Assembly: GCF_006715975.1 (NCBI RefSeq)
Contig: NZ_VFOF01000001.1
Coordinates: 258,001 to 322,000, forward strand
DNA length: 64,000 bases
From: Zymomonas mobilis
GTDB lineage: Bacteria; Pseudomonadota; Alphaproteobacteria; Sphingomonadales; Sphingomonadaceae
Reading direction: 5' to 3'
In this document: one piece after another, positions 46,912-59,032 of the stretch
How the letters are laid out: each line of letters begins with the position of its first letter
How positions within the stretch are numbered: the stretch's first letter is position 1
Position numbers and translations under genes: made by a program
The notes under the pieces: generated by a model
What the model was told of the DNA's origin: nothing
Databases searched by the model: none
Seen by the model: only the letters and a program-made list of their open reading frames with translations

Positions 46912-47565
46912 TTAATAACGCCGCAATAATCCGACTAACCGGCCTTGGATACCGATTCTGCTGGCATCATAGCGCATCGGTGCATAGGTGCGGTTGGCAG
47001 GATCAAGCCGAACCATCCGACCTTCACGGTGAAAATATTTCAAAGTTGCATCGCTGTTGTCAATCAAAGCGACCACGATTTCGCCTTCATGGGCTTCGTC
47101 AGTCTGGCGAACGATGATGTAATCACCGTCAAAGATACCGGCATCGACCATTGAATCTCCGGCCACTTCTAAAGCATAATGCGCGCCACTTCCAAGATAG
47201 CTGGGAGGCACGGCCAGATGAGATTGGCCTTCTAAGGCTTCTATCGGCAAACCGGCAGCAATCCGGCCATGAAGCGGGATTTCAATGACATCATTATCCG
47301 CTTTCGGAGGCGTATAATCCTGCGAAATTTTTTTTTGAATTTCTGTTTTATTCTCTGGCAAACGGATAACTTCTAAAGCCCGAGCGCGATTAGGTAGCCG
47401 CCGAATAAACCCCCGTTCTTCCAAAGCTTTTATCAGGCGATGGATTCCCGATTTCGATTTGAGATCAAGGGCAAGTTTCATTTCTTCAAAAGAAGGTGAA
47501 ATACCTGATACGCTGAGCCGGTTGTGGATAAAAAGAAGCAAATCATGTTGCTTGCGCGTCAGCAT
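46912..47565 (-). CDS. lexA: SOS repressor LexA
   Basis: 217-aa repressor-protease. The winged helix-turn-helix covers residues 1-65 ([40 protein letters not shown]). The self-cleavage site is Ala-Gly in [11 protein letters not shown], the catalytic Ser in [17 protein letters not shown], and the Lys in [14 protein letters not shown]. RecA filaments trigger cleavage after DNA damage. An alphaproteobacterial SOS box lies 83 bp upstream of the start, so lexA should repress itself. Confidence 0.96.
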   Translation of the reverse strand: MLTRKQHDLLLFIHNRLSVSGISPSFEEMKLALDLKSKSGIHRLIKALEERGFIRRLPNRARALEVIRLPENKTEIQKKISQDYTPPKADNDVIEIPLHGRIAAGLPIEALEGQSHLAVPPSYLGSGAHYALEVAGDSMVDAGIFDGDYIIVRQTDEAHEGEIVVALIDNSDATLKYFHREGRMVRLDPANRTYAPMRYDASRIGIQGRLVGLLRRY

Positions 47566-47647
47566 AGCCGCAATCTTCCGTCAAAGGCCCGCTAACGAAG
47601 GGGCGTGTTTCCTTGTCTTTTATAAGAAAGGCTTCATTATTCTGTTG

Positions 47648-47662
47648 GAACAGATACAGAAC
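47648..47662 (-). promoter_or_regulatory. SOS (LexA) box of lexA
   Basis: GAAC (47648-47651), N7, GAAC (47659-47662), read on the minus strand as GTTC-N7-GTTC, the alphaproteobacterial LexA site. A minus-strand promoter with -35 TTGACA (47685-47690), a 17-bp spacer and -10 TACACG (47662-47667) abuts it. LexA binding would thus block the promoter. Confidence 0.85.
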
Positions 47663-47730
47663 GTGTAGGAAACATCCATCTAACTGTCAATAGATGAGTA
47701 ACAGTTTTAAACCATTCGTTAGCGGCTATT

Positions 47731-48756
47731 TTACCGGAGATTTTGGGAAAAGTTTTTCCATGCTTCGAATACTTGACTGGCACGTCCGCTATCAATGACA
47801 TTGGATGCGACGTTAACGCCGTCATCCCAATCCCAGCATTTTTCAGCAACAATAAGCGCACCTGCCGCGTTGATTAAAACGGCATCCCGATAAGCAGACG
47901 CTTTACCCGCCAAGAGATCCAGCAAGGCTTGTGCATTATATTGGGCATCGCCGCCGCGAATGCTGCTGATCGGGTGGCTATCAAGATTAACGTCTGCTGG
48001 TTTAATCCGTATGAGGCCTTCTGGTAGGCCACTATTGGGATTGGCATTTTTCCGGATCATCAAAGCAGAGCTGCTTTTGCTGATGGAAACTTCGTCCAGC
48101 GGATCGTCACCGGAAACGAGCAAGACCGTATCAAGACCAAGGAGGTTGATCGCTTCACTATAGGCATCAAAATAGCGGGGCGAGGCCAAACCGATAAGTT
48201 GCCTTGAGACCTGTGCCGGATTGGCAAGAGGCCCGATCAAATTAAAAATGGTCGGTTGGCCAATCTTTCGGCGGAGTGGCGCGATGTCGGCTAATTCCGG
48301 ATGAAAAGTCTGGGCAAAAAGAAAGGTGATACCGGTTTCTTTAAGACAATTTTCAGCCTGTTTCGGCGTAAGGTCTATTTTAATGCCCAGTGCTTCCAAA
48401 GTGTCAGCCGCACCGGCTAGGCTGGAAGAGGCGCGATTGCCATGCTTGGCGACTGGAATATGGGTCGCGGCGACCACGAGGGAGACCGCTGTCGAAATAT
48501 TCAGGCTGTTTTGACCATCGCCACCCGTTCCGCAAACATCAATAGTGTTTTCGGGGGCTTTAACTGTGACCATTCTTTCGATCGCAGCCTTGGCTGCGCC
48601 CGCGATTTCTGTCCCGCTTTCTCCCCGTTTGGAAAGACCTATCAAAAAAGGGGTGATAGCGTCTTTATCGTAAAAGCCATCGAGGATGTCTCCGAATATC
48701 TTTTCGGATTCTTCGAAGCTGAGTGGACGGGTTGGATCTGGAAGAACGGATGTCAT
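47731..48756 (-). CDS. trpD: Anthranilate phosphoribosyltransferase
   Basis: 341-aa enzyme that attaches phosphoribose to anthranilate in tryptophan synthesis. The PRPP-binding Gly-rich loop is DVCGTGGDGQNSLNIST, and other family blocks are KHGNRASSSLAGAAD, FNLIGPLANPAQ and GDDPLDEVSIS. The mid-domain includes the KxRRKIGQPTIFN-like segment APLRRKIGQPT. It lies 12 bp after trpG on the same strand, forming a trpG-trpD unit. Confidence 0.95.
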   Translation of the reverse strand: MTSVLPDPTRPLSFEESEKIFGDILDGFYDKDAITPFLIGLSKRGESGTEIAGAAKAAIERMVTVKAPENTIDVCGTGGDGQNSLNISTAVSLVVAATHIPVAKHGNRASSSLAGAADTLEALGIKIDLTPKQAENCLKETGITFLFAQTFHPELADIAPLRRKIGQPTIFNLIGPLANPAQVSRQLIGLASPRYFDAYSEAINLLGLDTVLLVSGDDPLDEVSISKSSSALMIRKNANPNSGLPEGLIRIKPADVNLDSHPISSIRGGDAQYNAQALLDLLAGKASAYRDAVLINAAGALIVAEKCWDWDDGVNVASNVIDSGRASQVFEAWKNFSQNLR

Positions 48757-48768
48757 AAAAAAGCCCTA

Positions 48769-49368
48769 TTATTCAGCCGCCATTACGGATTTATTTTCTT
48801 GGGCAATTTTGATGAAATTGCCAAGCATTTCATGTCCAAATTCGGTGGCAATGCTTTCTGGATGGAACTGTAAACCGTGGATGGGAAGCGTTTTATGCCG
48901 CAATCCCATAATGGTTCCGTCTTCATCCCATGCATTCACGATGAGATCGGCAGGGAAATCTTTTTTATCGACTACCAGTGAATGATAGCGCGTGGCAGTT
49001 AAAGGGGAGGGTAAAAACGCAAAAAGACCGCTATCATCGTGATGAATAGAAGACGTCTTACCATGCATTAAATTCTGTGCGCGGACGACTGAACCGCCAA
49101 AATATTGCCCAATGGCCTGATGACCCAAGCAAACACCGAGCAGAGGGCGTCTCTGGGTCGCACAAGCACCCACCAGATCAAGAGAAATGCCCGCTTCGTT
49201 AGGCGTTTTGGGCCCTGGTGAAATAACAAAGGCCTCGGCATTTGTTGCCATGGCTTCTTCGACAGTCAGGGCGTCATTCCGGACGACTTCTATCTCAGCC
49301 CCTAATTCTTGGAGGTAATGGACAATATTCCATGTGAAACTATCGTAATTATCAATGACAAGGATCAT
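48769..49368 (-). CDS. trpG: Anthranilate synthase component II (glutamine amidotransferase)
   Basis: 199-aa class I glutamine amidotransferase giving ammonia to TrpE (not in this window). The catalytic Cys is in [17 protein letters not shown], and the His-Glu pair is in [14 protein letters not shown]. The N-terminal [18 protein letters not shown] is characteristic. It may also serve p-aminobenzoate synthesis. It is the first gene of trpGD, with a long AT-rich region upstream. Confidence 0.95.
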   Translation of the reverse strand: MILVIDNYDSFTWNIVHYLQELGAEIEVVRNDALTVEEAMATNAEAFVISPGPKTPNEAGISLDLVGACATQRRPLLGVCLGHQAIGQYFGGSVVRAQNLMHGKTSSIHHDDSGLFAFLPSPLTATRYHSLVVDKKDFPADLIVNAWDEDGTIMGLRHKTLPIHGLQFHPESIATEFGHEMLGNFIKIAQENKSVMAAE

Positions 49369-50330
49369 CTTATAAAGACTTTTTAAAACGGACTAACTTT
49401 TATCTTCTAGCACAGCTTTCCCATCCTAGGGATAGTTCTTCTATGGCTTTTCGGTGAAACAGAATAAGAAATATTTTTGATAAAAATATGAAGATGTTAT
49501 TATAAAATTTATAGATATGAATTTTTAAAAAATATGACTTATTGTTAAAGTTAAAATGTAAAAAATAAACATCCAATATAGTTTATAGCTTTAGTCCAAA
49601 TTAAATCTTATTTGTTGTCATTTTTTGTTTTTATCGTCGTTTTTTTCTTTTTAGTTTTTTGCAATTTTATAAATCATCTTTTTAGTATAATGACTATTGA
49701 AACTTTTATTTATTTTAAATGGTTTAAAAAAGGTCAATTGGGTATTTGAGAAAGGTTTTTAAATTCTGAAATTCTAACTTTTGAGCAGCGATATCGCTGC
49801 TGTGTTTTTTAAGTCGAAATGTGGATTTTGCGTCTCTCGGAAAAAGAAAAAATTTTGGCGGAAGTTTGTGGCTATATTTATATGTTAAAAAAAGCCTTTT
49901 TTAGATTTTTGCAATTAACAGATGTAAATTTTTATAAATTTATTCAATTAGACCTTAATTTTAGTGATTTTCTTGATATATTTGTTTTTCTGGTTAGTGA
50001 TCTATAGTTGTTTAAATGAAAACAATTATTACCAAATGTGTAACATTGTAATTTAAAAATATAACAATATTTTATTGTAAATTTGATACAGAGTATGTTG
50101 CCACTACTTCCTTTTATGAATATAAAATAACAAAATTTTAAGAAGCCGAAGAAAGTTAATAAAAATTTTATAAAATTTTAATACTGAGTCTATTCGTAAG
50201 GGTATCATCCCTTTGGGTGGCGGCTATTCTGGTTGGTATCTTTAAATTCGAATTTCAGTAAAGAAAAATTAAAAAATGTCGTTTGAATAAACTAACGCCT
50301 TTCCTGCTCCTTTGAAAAAACGGTGAATTT
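49369..50330. other. Very AT-rich 960-bp region between trpG and the chemoreceptor gene
   Basis: No credible gene. A 62-codon frame at 49819-50007 has no Shine-Dalgarno and a composition set by the AT-richness. The main structured element is a perfect palindrome followed by T-rich sequence (49784-49811). A TATAAT hexamer lies at 49686-49691, so a short unannotated RNA ending at about 49811 is possible. This region marks the left edge of the accessory segment. Confidence 0.45.
49784..49811 (+). terminator. Orphan intrinsic terminator-like hairpin
   Basis: AGCAGCGATATCGCTGCT (49784-49801) is a perfect 18-bp palindrome followed by GTGTTTTTT. No gene ends in front of it on the + strand; trpG is divergent. 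It could end a small RNA that begins near the TATAAT at 49686. Confidence 0.5.
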
Positions 50331-52229
50331 ATGGGTATTTCAAATTTAATAAAAAATTTGAAAGTTTCTACCAAAACATATCTTATTATGATCCTCCCCA
50401 TTCTCTTGTTGATTATCGGGGGATTCGGATCACTTCGTGTACAGTGGAAATTTGCATCAATAGCTAAAGATTTGGGTGTCGCGCAGAGAGCCCGCGCTCA
50501 GTCTGTGAGTGATATTTCGCGTGCTACCGCAGATTATCGTTCGGCTGAAACACGTTTTGTTATGGTTCCCGATCCTCAGGCCATCCAAGCTGCCCGTCAG
50601 GAGATGACTGTTTATCGGGGGCGGATAGAAGACAACATCCATTCATTGGAGCAGAGCGAAGCGAGCCAGGATGTCTTCGATGCCACGCGCCGTTTTTTAG
50701 CAAACTGGCAAAATTATGTCGCTGTGAACAAGACAACACTTGATGCCGTTCAGCAGGGGCGGGCGAATGAAGGCCGCGATTTGTTTTGGAAAGAATTACC
50801 GGCTTTCGATCAGGCGACTTCTGCTCTTAGCAATTTGCAAAATGTCGAAAAACAGGTCAATAGCGCTAAAGTCGTGGATATGGAGCGTTCCTATAATTAC
50901 GTTCGTATCTTGACCATTATCGTGACAATTTTGGCCGTTTTGATTTCCTTGTTGATTGCCAATATTGTTATCAAAGCAATCGTTCAACCGTTGGGTATTA
51001 TTACAAATGCCTTGGGTGAATTGGCCGAAGGCAATATGGATGTGCATGTTGCCCTTGATCCGCGCGAAGATGAAATTGGCATCTTGCTTGATGCCTTGAA
51101 GATATTCCGTGACAAGATGCGGGATGCCGAAAAACAAAAACAGATGGAACTCGATTCTCTGTTTTCAGGCATTGGCGAGGCCTTGGACGGCTTGCGCCGC
51201 TATGATTTAACGACCCGTATTAAAGGTAATCTGACAGGATCCTTCTCTGAAATTCAGGAAAATTTCAATAATTCAATGAATTTCTTGGATCAGACGATGT
51301 CTCAGATCATCAAATCGGCTGAAAATATTCAAAATGGTGCGAGCGAAATTCGTCAAGCTTCTGATGACCTGTCACAGCGTACTGAACAACAGGCAGCCAG
51401 TCTGGAAGAAACTTCAGCAGCAATGGAAGAAATTTCCAGAACGGTTGATATGGCTGCAGTGGGTGCCAAGGAAGCCAAAAGTATCACCGATAGAGTCCAA
51501 AGTGAGGCCGAAAAAAGTGGCGATATTGTCCGCCGTGCTACAGAGGCTATGGGCAAGATCGAAAGCTCTTCTAATGAAATCGCCCAGATCATTAGCGTGA
51601 TCGATGGTATCGCTTTCCAAACCAATCTGTTGGCTTTGAATGCAGGGGTTGAAGCTGCCCGTGCTGGTGATGCGGGTAAGGGATTTGCAGTTGTCGCATC
51701 CGAAGTTCGGGCTTTGGCACAACGGTCTGCTGAAGCGGCCAAGGATGTTAAAGAAAAAATTACAGCAAGCGCTGGTGAAGTTGATAGTGGCGTTGTCCTT
51801 GTTAACGAAGCCGGTCAGGCCTTAGAACGGATTGTTGGCCAGATTCATGAAGTCGGGCAGAAGGTGACTGAAGCCTCAACCATGGCTGAAGAACAAGCTG
51901 TTGGTCTGAAGCAAGTGAATACGGCTGTTTCCGAAATGGATGGCGTTACCCAGCAGAACGCCGCAATGGTAGAAGAATCTACCGCAGCAGCGCGTAATCT
52001 TGCGGCTGAAACTATGGGAATGATGGAACAGGTCGAGATGTTTAAGTTGAGCAATTCTCGGCAGTTCAATAACAATCCCGCAATGGCAGCTTCGCCCAGA
52101 AAAATAGCTAGCCGCCCGTCTACGCCTGCAAGAAGTGCTGCTAAGTCTTCTCCTGCTAAATCCTCATCAGCCGCTAAATCCAATCCGGCACCAAAGCCGA
52201 TGGCGGATGATGATTGGTCAGAATTCTAA
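50331..52229 (+). CDS. Methyl-accepting chemotaxis protein
   Basis: 632-aa transmembrane chemoreceptor. It has a first membrane segment near residues 16-35 (TYLIMILPILLLIIGGFGSL), a periplasmic four-helix-bundle ligand domain, and a second segment near 190-213 (ILTIIVTILAVLISLLIANI). A HAMP domain (VQPLGIITNALGELAEGNMD) and a long signalling coiled coil follow, with the hairpin tip IIGVI-type core SVIDGIAFQTNLLALNAGVEAARAG. The C-terminus ends DDWSEF. DWSEF fits the xWxxF tether that recruits CheR/CheB methylation enzymes. The ligand is unknown. It lies directly before the anf cluster but has its own terminator. Confidence 0.93.
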   Translation: MGISNLIKNLKVSTKTYLIMILPILLLIIGGFGSLRVQWKFASIAKDLGVAQRARAQSVSDISRATADYRSAETRFVMVPDPQAIQAARQEMTVYRGRIEDNIHSLEQSEASQDVFDATRRFLANWQNYVAVNKTTLDAVQQGRANEGRDLFWKELPAFDQATSALSNLQNVEKQVNSAKVVDMERSYNYVRILTIIVTILAVLISLLIANIVIKAIVQPLGIITNALGELAEGNMDVHVALDPREDEIGILLDALKIFRDKMRDAEKQKQMELDSLFSGIGEALDGLRRYDLTTRIKGNLTGSFSEIQENFNNSMNFLDQTMSQIIKSAENIQNGASEIRQASDDLSQRTEQQAASLEETSAAMEEISRTVDMAAVGAKEAKSITDRVQSEAEKSGDIVRRATEAMGKIESSSNEIAQIISVIDGIAFQTNLLALNAGVEAARAGDAGKGFAVVASEVRALAQRSAEAAKDVKEKITASAGEVDSGVVLVNEAGQALERIVGQIHEVGQKVTEASTMAEEQAVGLKQVNTAVSEMDGVTQQNAAMVEESTAAARNLAAETMGMMEQVEMFKLSNSRQFNNNPAMAASPRKIASRPSTPARSAAKSSPAKSSSAAKSNPAPKPMADDDWSEF

Positions 52230-52533
52230 ATTTAACCAGCTATTAAAAAATAGCTTTCTAAGCGGGTGGGTAATTTTTTACCTGCCCGTTTTTTTTTATA
52301 TTTATTGTCTCTTTGCTTTTCCTGACTTCTGTGTTTTTATTCAAAAAAGGATATTTAGGTATAAAAACGGCATAGTTTATGCATTGTTAGTATATTATAG
52401 TTAAATTTTTTGTAGTTTTATTCGATATTGGGCTTTTCTTCTAAAAGAATTTACCCTGAATAAAATGACATTCCCGCAAAAGTTATGAATGTGGGGGAAT
52501 TTATTTATGACACTGGCAAGGAACGGAAAAAAT
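52230..52533 (+). promoter_or_regulatory. Terminator and anfA upstream region
   Basis: It holds the chemoreceptor terminator (52263-52298) and then about 230 bp of AT-rich DNA before anfA. I looked for a -24/-12 promoter or a TGT-N10-ACA activator site and found none. Confidence 0.45.
52263..52298 (+). terminator. Rho-independent terminator of the chemoreceptor gene
   Basis: CGGGTGGGTAA (52263-52273) pairs with TTACCTGCCCG (52278-52288), with G-U pairs, followed by nine or more T. Confidence 0.85.
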
Positions 52534-54144
52534 ATGAATGATACCGTCACCTTAGAAATCAATGTCATCGACTCTTTTGAAGAATTTAGTCACTGTTTTA
52601 CCGGCGAATGTCGGGTCGCCGTTTTACCGATCCTTTATAAAATAAGTCAGGTTTTGGTGGATAGTGCGGATTTTACGGCTTCTATTCCCGTAATCCTCGA
52701 TACGATGCAAAATCACCTTAAAATGCAACGTGGCATTATTACCCTTTATGATCGCCATGTAGATACCATCTTTATTCATGATAGCTTTGGATTAAGCGAA
52801 GAAGAAAAAACGCGTGGCATTTATGCTGTCGGCGAGGGCGTTACCGGGAAAGTGGTCGAAAAAGGCAAAGCCATTGTTGCCAAGCGTTTGATCCAGAATC
52901 CTGATTTTTTGAACCGCACGCAAGCCTATCCCAAAAAAGGCCGATCAAAGGCGGCCTTTTTTAGTGTCCCCATTATTAGAGGACAAAAAGTATTAGGAAC
53001 GATTGGAGCAGAGCGCGTTTATATCAATCCCCATCTTTTGCGGCAGGATCTTCAGCTTTTGGCGATGATTGCCGCTATGATGGCACCTGCTGTTGAACTT
53101 TATATGCTTGAAAATATTGAAAAAGTTCGGCTGGAGAATGAGAATCGGCGTCTTAAAAATACCCTGAAAGAACGGTTTAAACCTTCTAATATCATTGGTT
53201 GTTCCAAACCGATGCAGGATATCTATCAGCTGATCCATAAGGTTGCGGCAACAAAGGCCACGGTGCTTATTTTAGGAGAAAGCGGGGTCGGTAAGGAGCT
53301 AGTCGCGACGGCTATTCATTATAATAGTCCAAGTGCCGATGGCCCTTTTATTAAGGCCAACTGTGCCGCTTTTCCGGAGAGCTTGGCTGAAAGCGAGTTA
53401 TTTGGTCATGAAAAAGGAGCTTTTACCGGGGCTATCGCAACCCATAAGGGCTTTTTTGAGCAGGCTGATGGCGGCACCATCTTTCTAGACGAAGTGGGCG
53501 AATTGAGCCTGAGTGTTCAGACGAAATTACTACGGGTGTTACAGGAACGCAGTTTTCAACGTGTCGGAGGCAATCGGCCTATAAAGATAGATGTCCGGAT
53601 TATTGCGGCGACCAACCGTGATTTAGCCAAAATGGTAGAAGAAGGCAGCTTCCGAGAAGATTTATATTATCGGTTGAATGTGTTTCCGATGATGATCCCG
53701 CCTTTACGGGATAGAGGGAGTGACGTGATTACCTTGGCCGATCACTTTGTAAAAGTTTTTGCCGAAGAGAATGGTAAGAATATCAATCGGATATCAACGC
53801 CTGCCTTGAATATGTTGATGGGGTATCATTGGCCCGGAAATGTCCGCGAATTAGAAAATGTTATTGAACGCGCGGTAATACTTGCCGATGATAAAGCCAT
53901 TCATAGCTATGATTTACCCCCATCCTTACAAACAGAAGAAAAAGAAATTGGCGTAGATCAAGTAGGTCAAATCACCTTGGAAGCCCGTATTCAGGCGATA
54001 GAAACTAAAATGATTATTGAAGCTTTGAAAAAACATAATGGTCATATGGGGGACGCAGCCAAAGAATTAGGGCTAACCCGCCGGATGTTAAGCGTCCGTA
54101 TGGAAAAATACGATATTAGCTACAAAACCTTCCGTTCCAAATAA
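52534..54144 (+). CDS. anfA: Sigma54-dependent activator of the iron-only nitrogenase, AnfA
   Basis: 536-aa enhancer-binding protein. Upstream in-frame ATGs exist at 52489 and 52507. ATG 52534 is chosen because AAGGA precedes it. It also places the pair C21-X4-C26 (HCFTGECRV) where, from memory, A. vinelandii AnfA has its essential Cys pair. A GAF domain lies at about 40-195. The AAA+ domain has Walker A GESGVGKE (248-255), GAFTGA (295-300) for sigma54 contact, and Walker B GGTIFLDE (313-320). The Fis-type helix-turn-helix is at about 490-530. The linker before it lacks the Cys motif of alphaproteobacterial NifA. Its place before anfH makes AnfA the best call; a NifA or VnfA paralogue is the alternative. 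Confidence 0.85.
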   Translation: MNDTVTLEINVIDSFEEFSHCFTGECRVAVLPILYKISQVLVDSADFTASIPVILDTMQNHLKMQRGIITLYDRHVDTIFIHDSFGLSEEEKTRGIYAVGEGVTGKVVEKGKAIVAKRLIQNPDFLNRTQAYPKKGRSKAAFFSVPIIRGQKVLGTIGAERVYINPHLLRQDLQLLAMIAAMMAPAVELYMLENIEKVRLENENRRLKNTLKERFKPSNIIGCSKPMQDIYQLIHKVAATKATVLILGESGVGKELVATAIHYNSPSADGPFIKANCAAFPESLAESELFGHEKGAFTGAIATHKGFFEQADGGTIFLDEVGELSLSVQTKLLRVLQERSFQRVGGNRPIKIDVRIIAATNRDLAKMVEEGSFREDLYYRLNVFPMMIPPLRDRGSDVITLADHFVKVFAEENGKNINRISTPALNMLMGYHWPGNVRELENVIERAVILADDKAIHSYDLPPSLQTEEKEIGVDQVGQITLEARIQAIETKMIIEALKKHNGHMGDAAKELGLTRRMLSVRMEKYDISYKTFRSK

Positions 54145-54197
54145 ATTTGTGTTGAGGCAATATCCTCTAATTTCTCTTGCTGGATAAAATGAATGCG

Positions 54198-54235
54198 AAG
54201 CGCCTTTTTCTGGAAAGGCGCTTTGTCTCTTTTAA
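54198..54235 (+). terminator. Rho-independent terminator of anfA
   Basis: AAGCGCCTTT (54198-54207) and AAAGGCGCTT (54214-54223) form a perfect 10-bp stem, followed by TGTCTCTTTT. Confidence 0.8.
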
Positions 54236-54539
54236 AGCGAAAAGGGATATCTTTTGAAATCAATGCTTTGGCTGTTTTGAAAAATATAATTCCCTTTAAA
54301 AAGTTTGATATTATAAAAATATGCATATTTGTGCATTATTTTTACGTTTTTACCGATATTGCATATTTAAAGACGGCTTATCTTTTCTCGCAATCTGGCT
54401 ACGTGAATTTTTGGATTTTAATTTTTAGCTAAAAAAAGAAAAAAGCGGCATTTTGACGTTAAATTATAAAATTTTTAGAATTATAATTTAATATTAAGAA
54501 TTTTTAATGCGTTTTTAAATTTTTATTCCTCATTTTTGA

Positions 54540-55496
<957 letters not shown>

Positions 55497-55563
55497 ATAT
55501 TGCTGAATATTGGCAATGTAAAATACCGTTATTTTAATAAAAATATTTTGGCTTCTGCAATAA

Positions 55564-57162
<1,599 letters not shown>

Positions 57163-57173
57163 CAGGAGAGAGA

Positions 57174-57527
57174 ATGATGCAAGAAACAATTGAAAACAAA
57201 GTCGGCGATCTGCTTAGTTTTATCATGAAGAACAGCCTGTGGCAGTTCAATTCCCGTGGTTGGGATCGCCGCAAGCAGAGTGAGGGGGTTCTGACCAAGG
57301 TTTCCGAACTGCTTTGCGATGAACCTGTCTCGAAAGAGACGCCGGCTGATAAATGTTATTACGCCGAAGCCCAATGTGTCGTCGATGGTTTTAACAAGAA
57401 TTTTCCTTGGCTGAAGGATTTGAGCAAGGACGAAATCAAAGCGCTGATCCACCAGTTACATGAGCGTTTGGATTATCAAACCATCGATGCTTCTTTGAAT
57501 GCAGAACTGACCGTTAAAAACTATTAA
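57174..57527 (+). CDS. anfG: Iron-only nitrogenase delta subunit AnfG
   Basis: 117-aa subunit found only in the alternative (V- and Fe-only) nitrogenases; Mo nitrogenase has none. It is therefore the gene that settles the type of this cluster. Matches to the family are SLWQFNSRGWDRRKQ, VSELLCDEPVSKET, DKCYYAEAQCVVDGF, FPWLKDLSKDEIKAL and the C-terminal LDYQTIDASLNAELTVKNY. ATG 57174 is spaced 5 nt from AGGAG; ATG 57177 is equally possible. AnfG caps the AnfDK core and helps cofactor insertion. anfK follows after 15 bp. Confidence 0.95.
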   Translation: MMQETIENKVGDLLSFIMKNSLWQFNSRGWDRRKQSEGVLTKVSELLCDEPVSKETPADKCYYAEAQCVVDGFNKNFPWLKDLSKDEIKALIHQLHERLDYQTIDASLNAELTVKNY

Positions 57528-57542
57528 AATGGGAAAAGCCTC

Positions 57543-58931
57543 ATGAGCTGTCAATTAAAAGTTAAAGAGCGGGATGGCGTAATCAATCCTATTTTTACCT
57601 GCCAGCCTGCTGGTGCCCAGTTTGCCAGTATCGGTGTGAAAGATTGCATCGGTATCGTGCATGGCGGTCAGGGTTGTGTGATGTTCGTGCGTTTGCTGAT
57701 TTCTCAGCATTTTAAAGAAAGCTTTGAAATTGCATCTTCGTCTGTCCATGAAGATGGTGCCGTCTTTGGAGCGACCAATCGGGTTGAAGAAGCCGTCGAT
57801 GTGCTTTTATCCCGTTATCCTGACGTCAAAGTGATCCCGATTATCACGACTTGCTCGACGGAAATTATTGGTGATGACATTGATGGTGTTATCAACAAAT
57901 TGGAAGATGAGCTGTTAGCTGAAAAATTTGCTGGTCGTGAAGTGCATTTGGTGCCGGTGCATACCCCGAGTTTCGTCGGGAGTATGATCAGTGGTTATGA
58001 TGTGGCCGTCCTCGCTTTTGTGAAGAAATTTGCTAAAAAAAGCGAGCCGACAGACAAAATTAATGTGATTACCGGATGGGTCAATCCCGGGGACGTCACC
58101 GAAATCAAATCTATTTTGAAAGATATGGATATTGATGCCACGGTGTTGTTCGAAATTGAAAGTTTTGACGCACCGATCATGCCTACTGGTAACTCGGTCG
58201 GTCATGGCGAAACCACCATCCAAGATTTGCAAGGCACAGCCAATGCGAAGGGAACTATTGTTCTTAATCGTTATGAAGGGGGTAAAGCTGCGACTTTCCT
58301 TGAAAAGAAATTCAAGGTGCCGTCCGTCGTCAGCCAAACGCCCATCGGTATTCGGAACACCGACAGCTTCGTCCACAACCTGAAAGAAATGACAGGGAAG
58401 CCTATTCCGGAATCATTGGTTTATAAACGGGGTGTCGCTTTGGATGCGATTGCCGATATTAGCCATATGTTCCTTGCCGAAAAACGGGTCGCTATTTATG
58501 GCGCGCCGGATATGGTGATTGGCTTAGCTGAATTCTGTCTCGACCTTGAAATGAAACCGGTTCTTTTGCTGTTGGGTGATGACAATGGCGGTTATGCCAA
58601 AGATCCCCGCATCAAAGCGCTTCAGGAAAATGTCGATTACGACATGGAAATCGTCACCAATGCCGATTTCTGGGAGCTGGAAAACCGGATTAAGAATGAA
58701 GGCTTGGAGCTTGATCTGATTTTGGGTCACTCCAAAGGCCGCTTCATCTCCATGGAATATAATATTCCCATGGTGCGGGTTGGTTTCCCAACCTTCGATC
58801 GTGCCGGTCTCTATAATTATCCTATTGTCGGTTATGGTGGTGCCAAATGGTTGGCAGAGCAGATGGCAAATGCTCTCTTTACCGACATGGAATATAAGAA
58901 GAACAAGGAGTGGCTGCTTAACGTCTGGTAG
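57543..58931 (+). CDS. anfK: Iron-only nitrogenase beta subunit AnfK
   Basis: 462-aa partner of AnfD that shares the P-cluster. Ligands C20 (PIFTCQPAGAQ), C45 (HGGQGCVMFVR) and C104 (IITTCSTEIIGDD) are in place. The protein lacks the long N-terminal extension of Mo-type NifK, starting only about 20 residues before C20, and has, from memory, the same length as A. vinelandii AnfK. The C-terminus FTDMEYKKNKEWLLNVW is typical of AnfK. ATG 57543 follows anfG closely. A strong hairpin lies 33 bp after its stop, before anfO. Confidence 0.95.
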   Translation: MSCQLKVKERDGVINPIFTCQPAGAQFASIGVKDCIGIVHGGQGCVMFVRLLISQHFKESFEIASSSVHEDGAVFGATNRVEEAVDVLLSRYPDVKVIPIITTCSTEIIGDDIDGVINKLEDELLAEKFAGREVHLVPVHTPSFVGSMISGYDVAVLAFVKKFAKKSEPTDKINVITGWVNPGDVTEIKSILKDMDIDATVLFEIESFDAPIMPTGNSVGHGETTIQDLQGTANAKGTIVLNRYEGGKAATFLEKKFKVPSVVSQTPIGIRNTDSFVHNLKEMTGKPIPESLVYKRGVALDAIADISHMFLAEKRVAIYGAPDMVIGLAEFCLDLEMKPVLLLLGDDNGGYAKDPRIKALQENVDYDMEIVTNADFWELENRIKNEGLELDLILGHSKGRFISMEYNIPMVRVGFPTFDRAGLYNYPIVGYGGAKWLAEQMANALFTDMEYKKNKEWLLNVW

Positions 58932-58964
58932 ATTCCTTTAAATTCGCGATATTGTCCGTTCGGC

Positions 58965-58997
58965 AAAGGTGTCAGGTTGTGATGACCTGATACCTTT
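58965..58997 (+). repeat. Strong hairpin between anfK and anfO
   Basis: AAAGGTGTCAGGT (58965-58977) pairs with ACCTGATACCTTT (58985-58997) through 13 positions, one of them G-U, around TGTGATG. No U-run follows directly, so it probably stabilises the anfHDGK message or lowers anfO expression rather than ending transcription. Confidence 0.65.
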
Positions 58998-59032
58998 ACG
59001 CCCTAAAATGCTCTTTTTGATAAGAGGACATG

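Noticed and set aside
49819-50007. 62-codon frame on the + strand
   Set aside because: It has no Shine-Dalgarno and lies in very AT-rich DNA just after a terminator-like hairpin. Its Phe/Leu/Ile/Lys composition reflects base composition.
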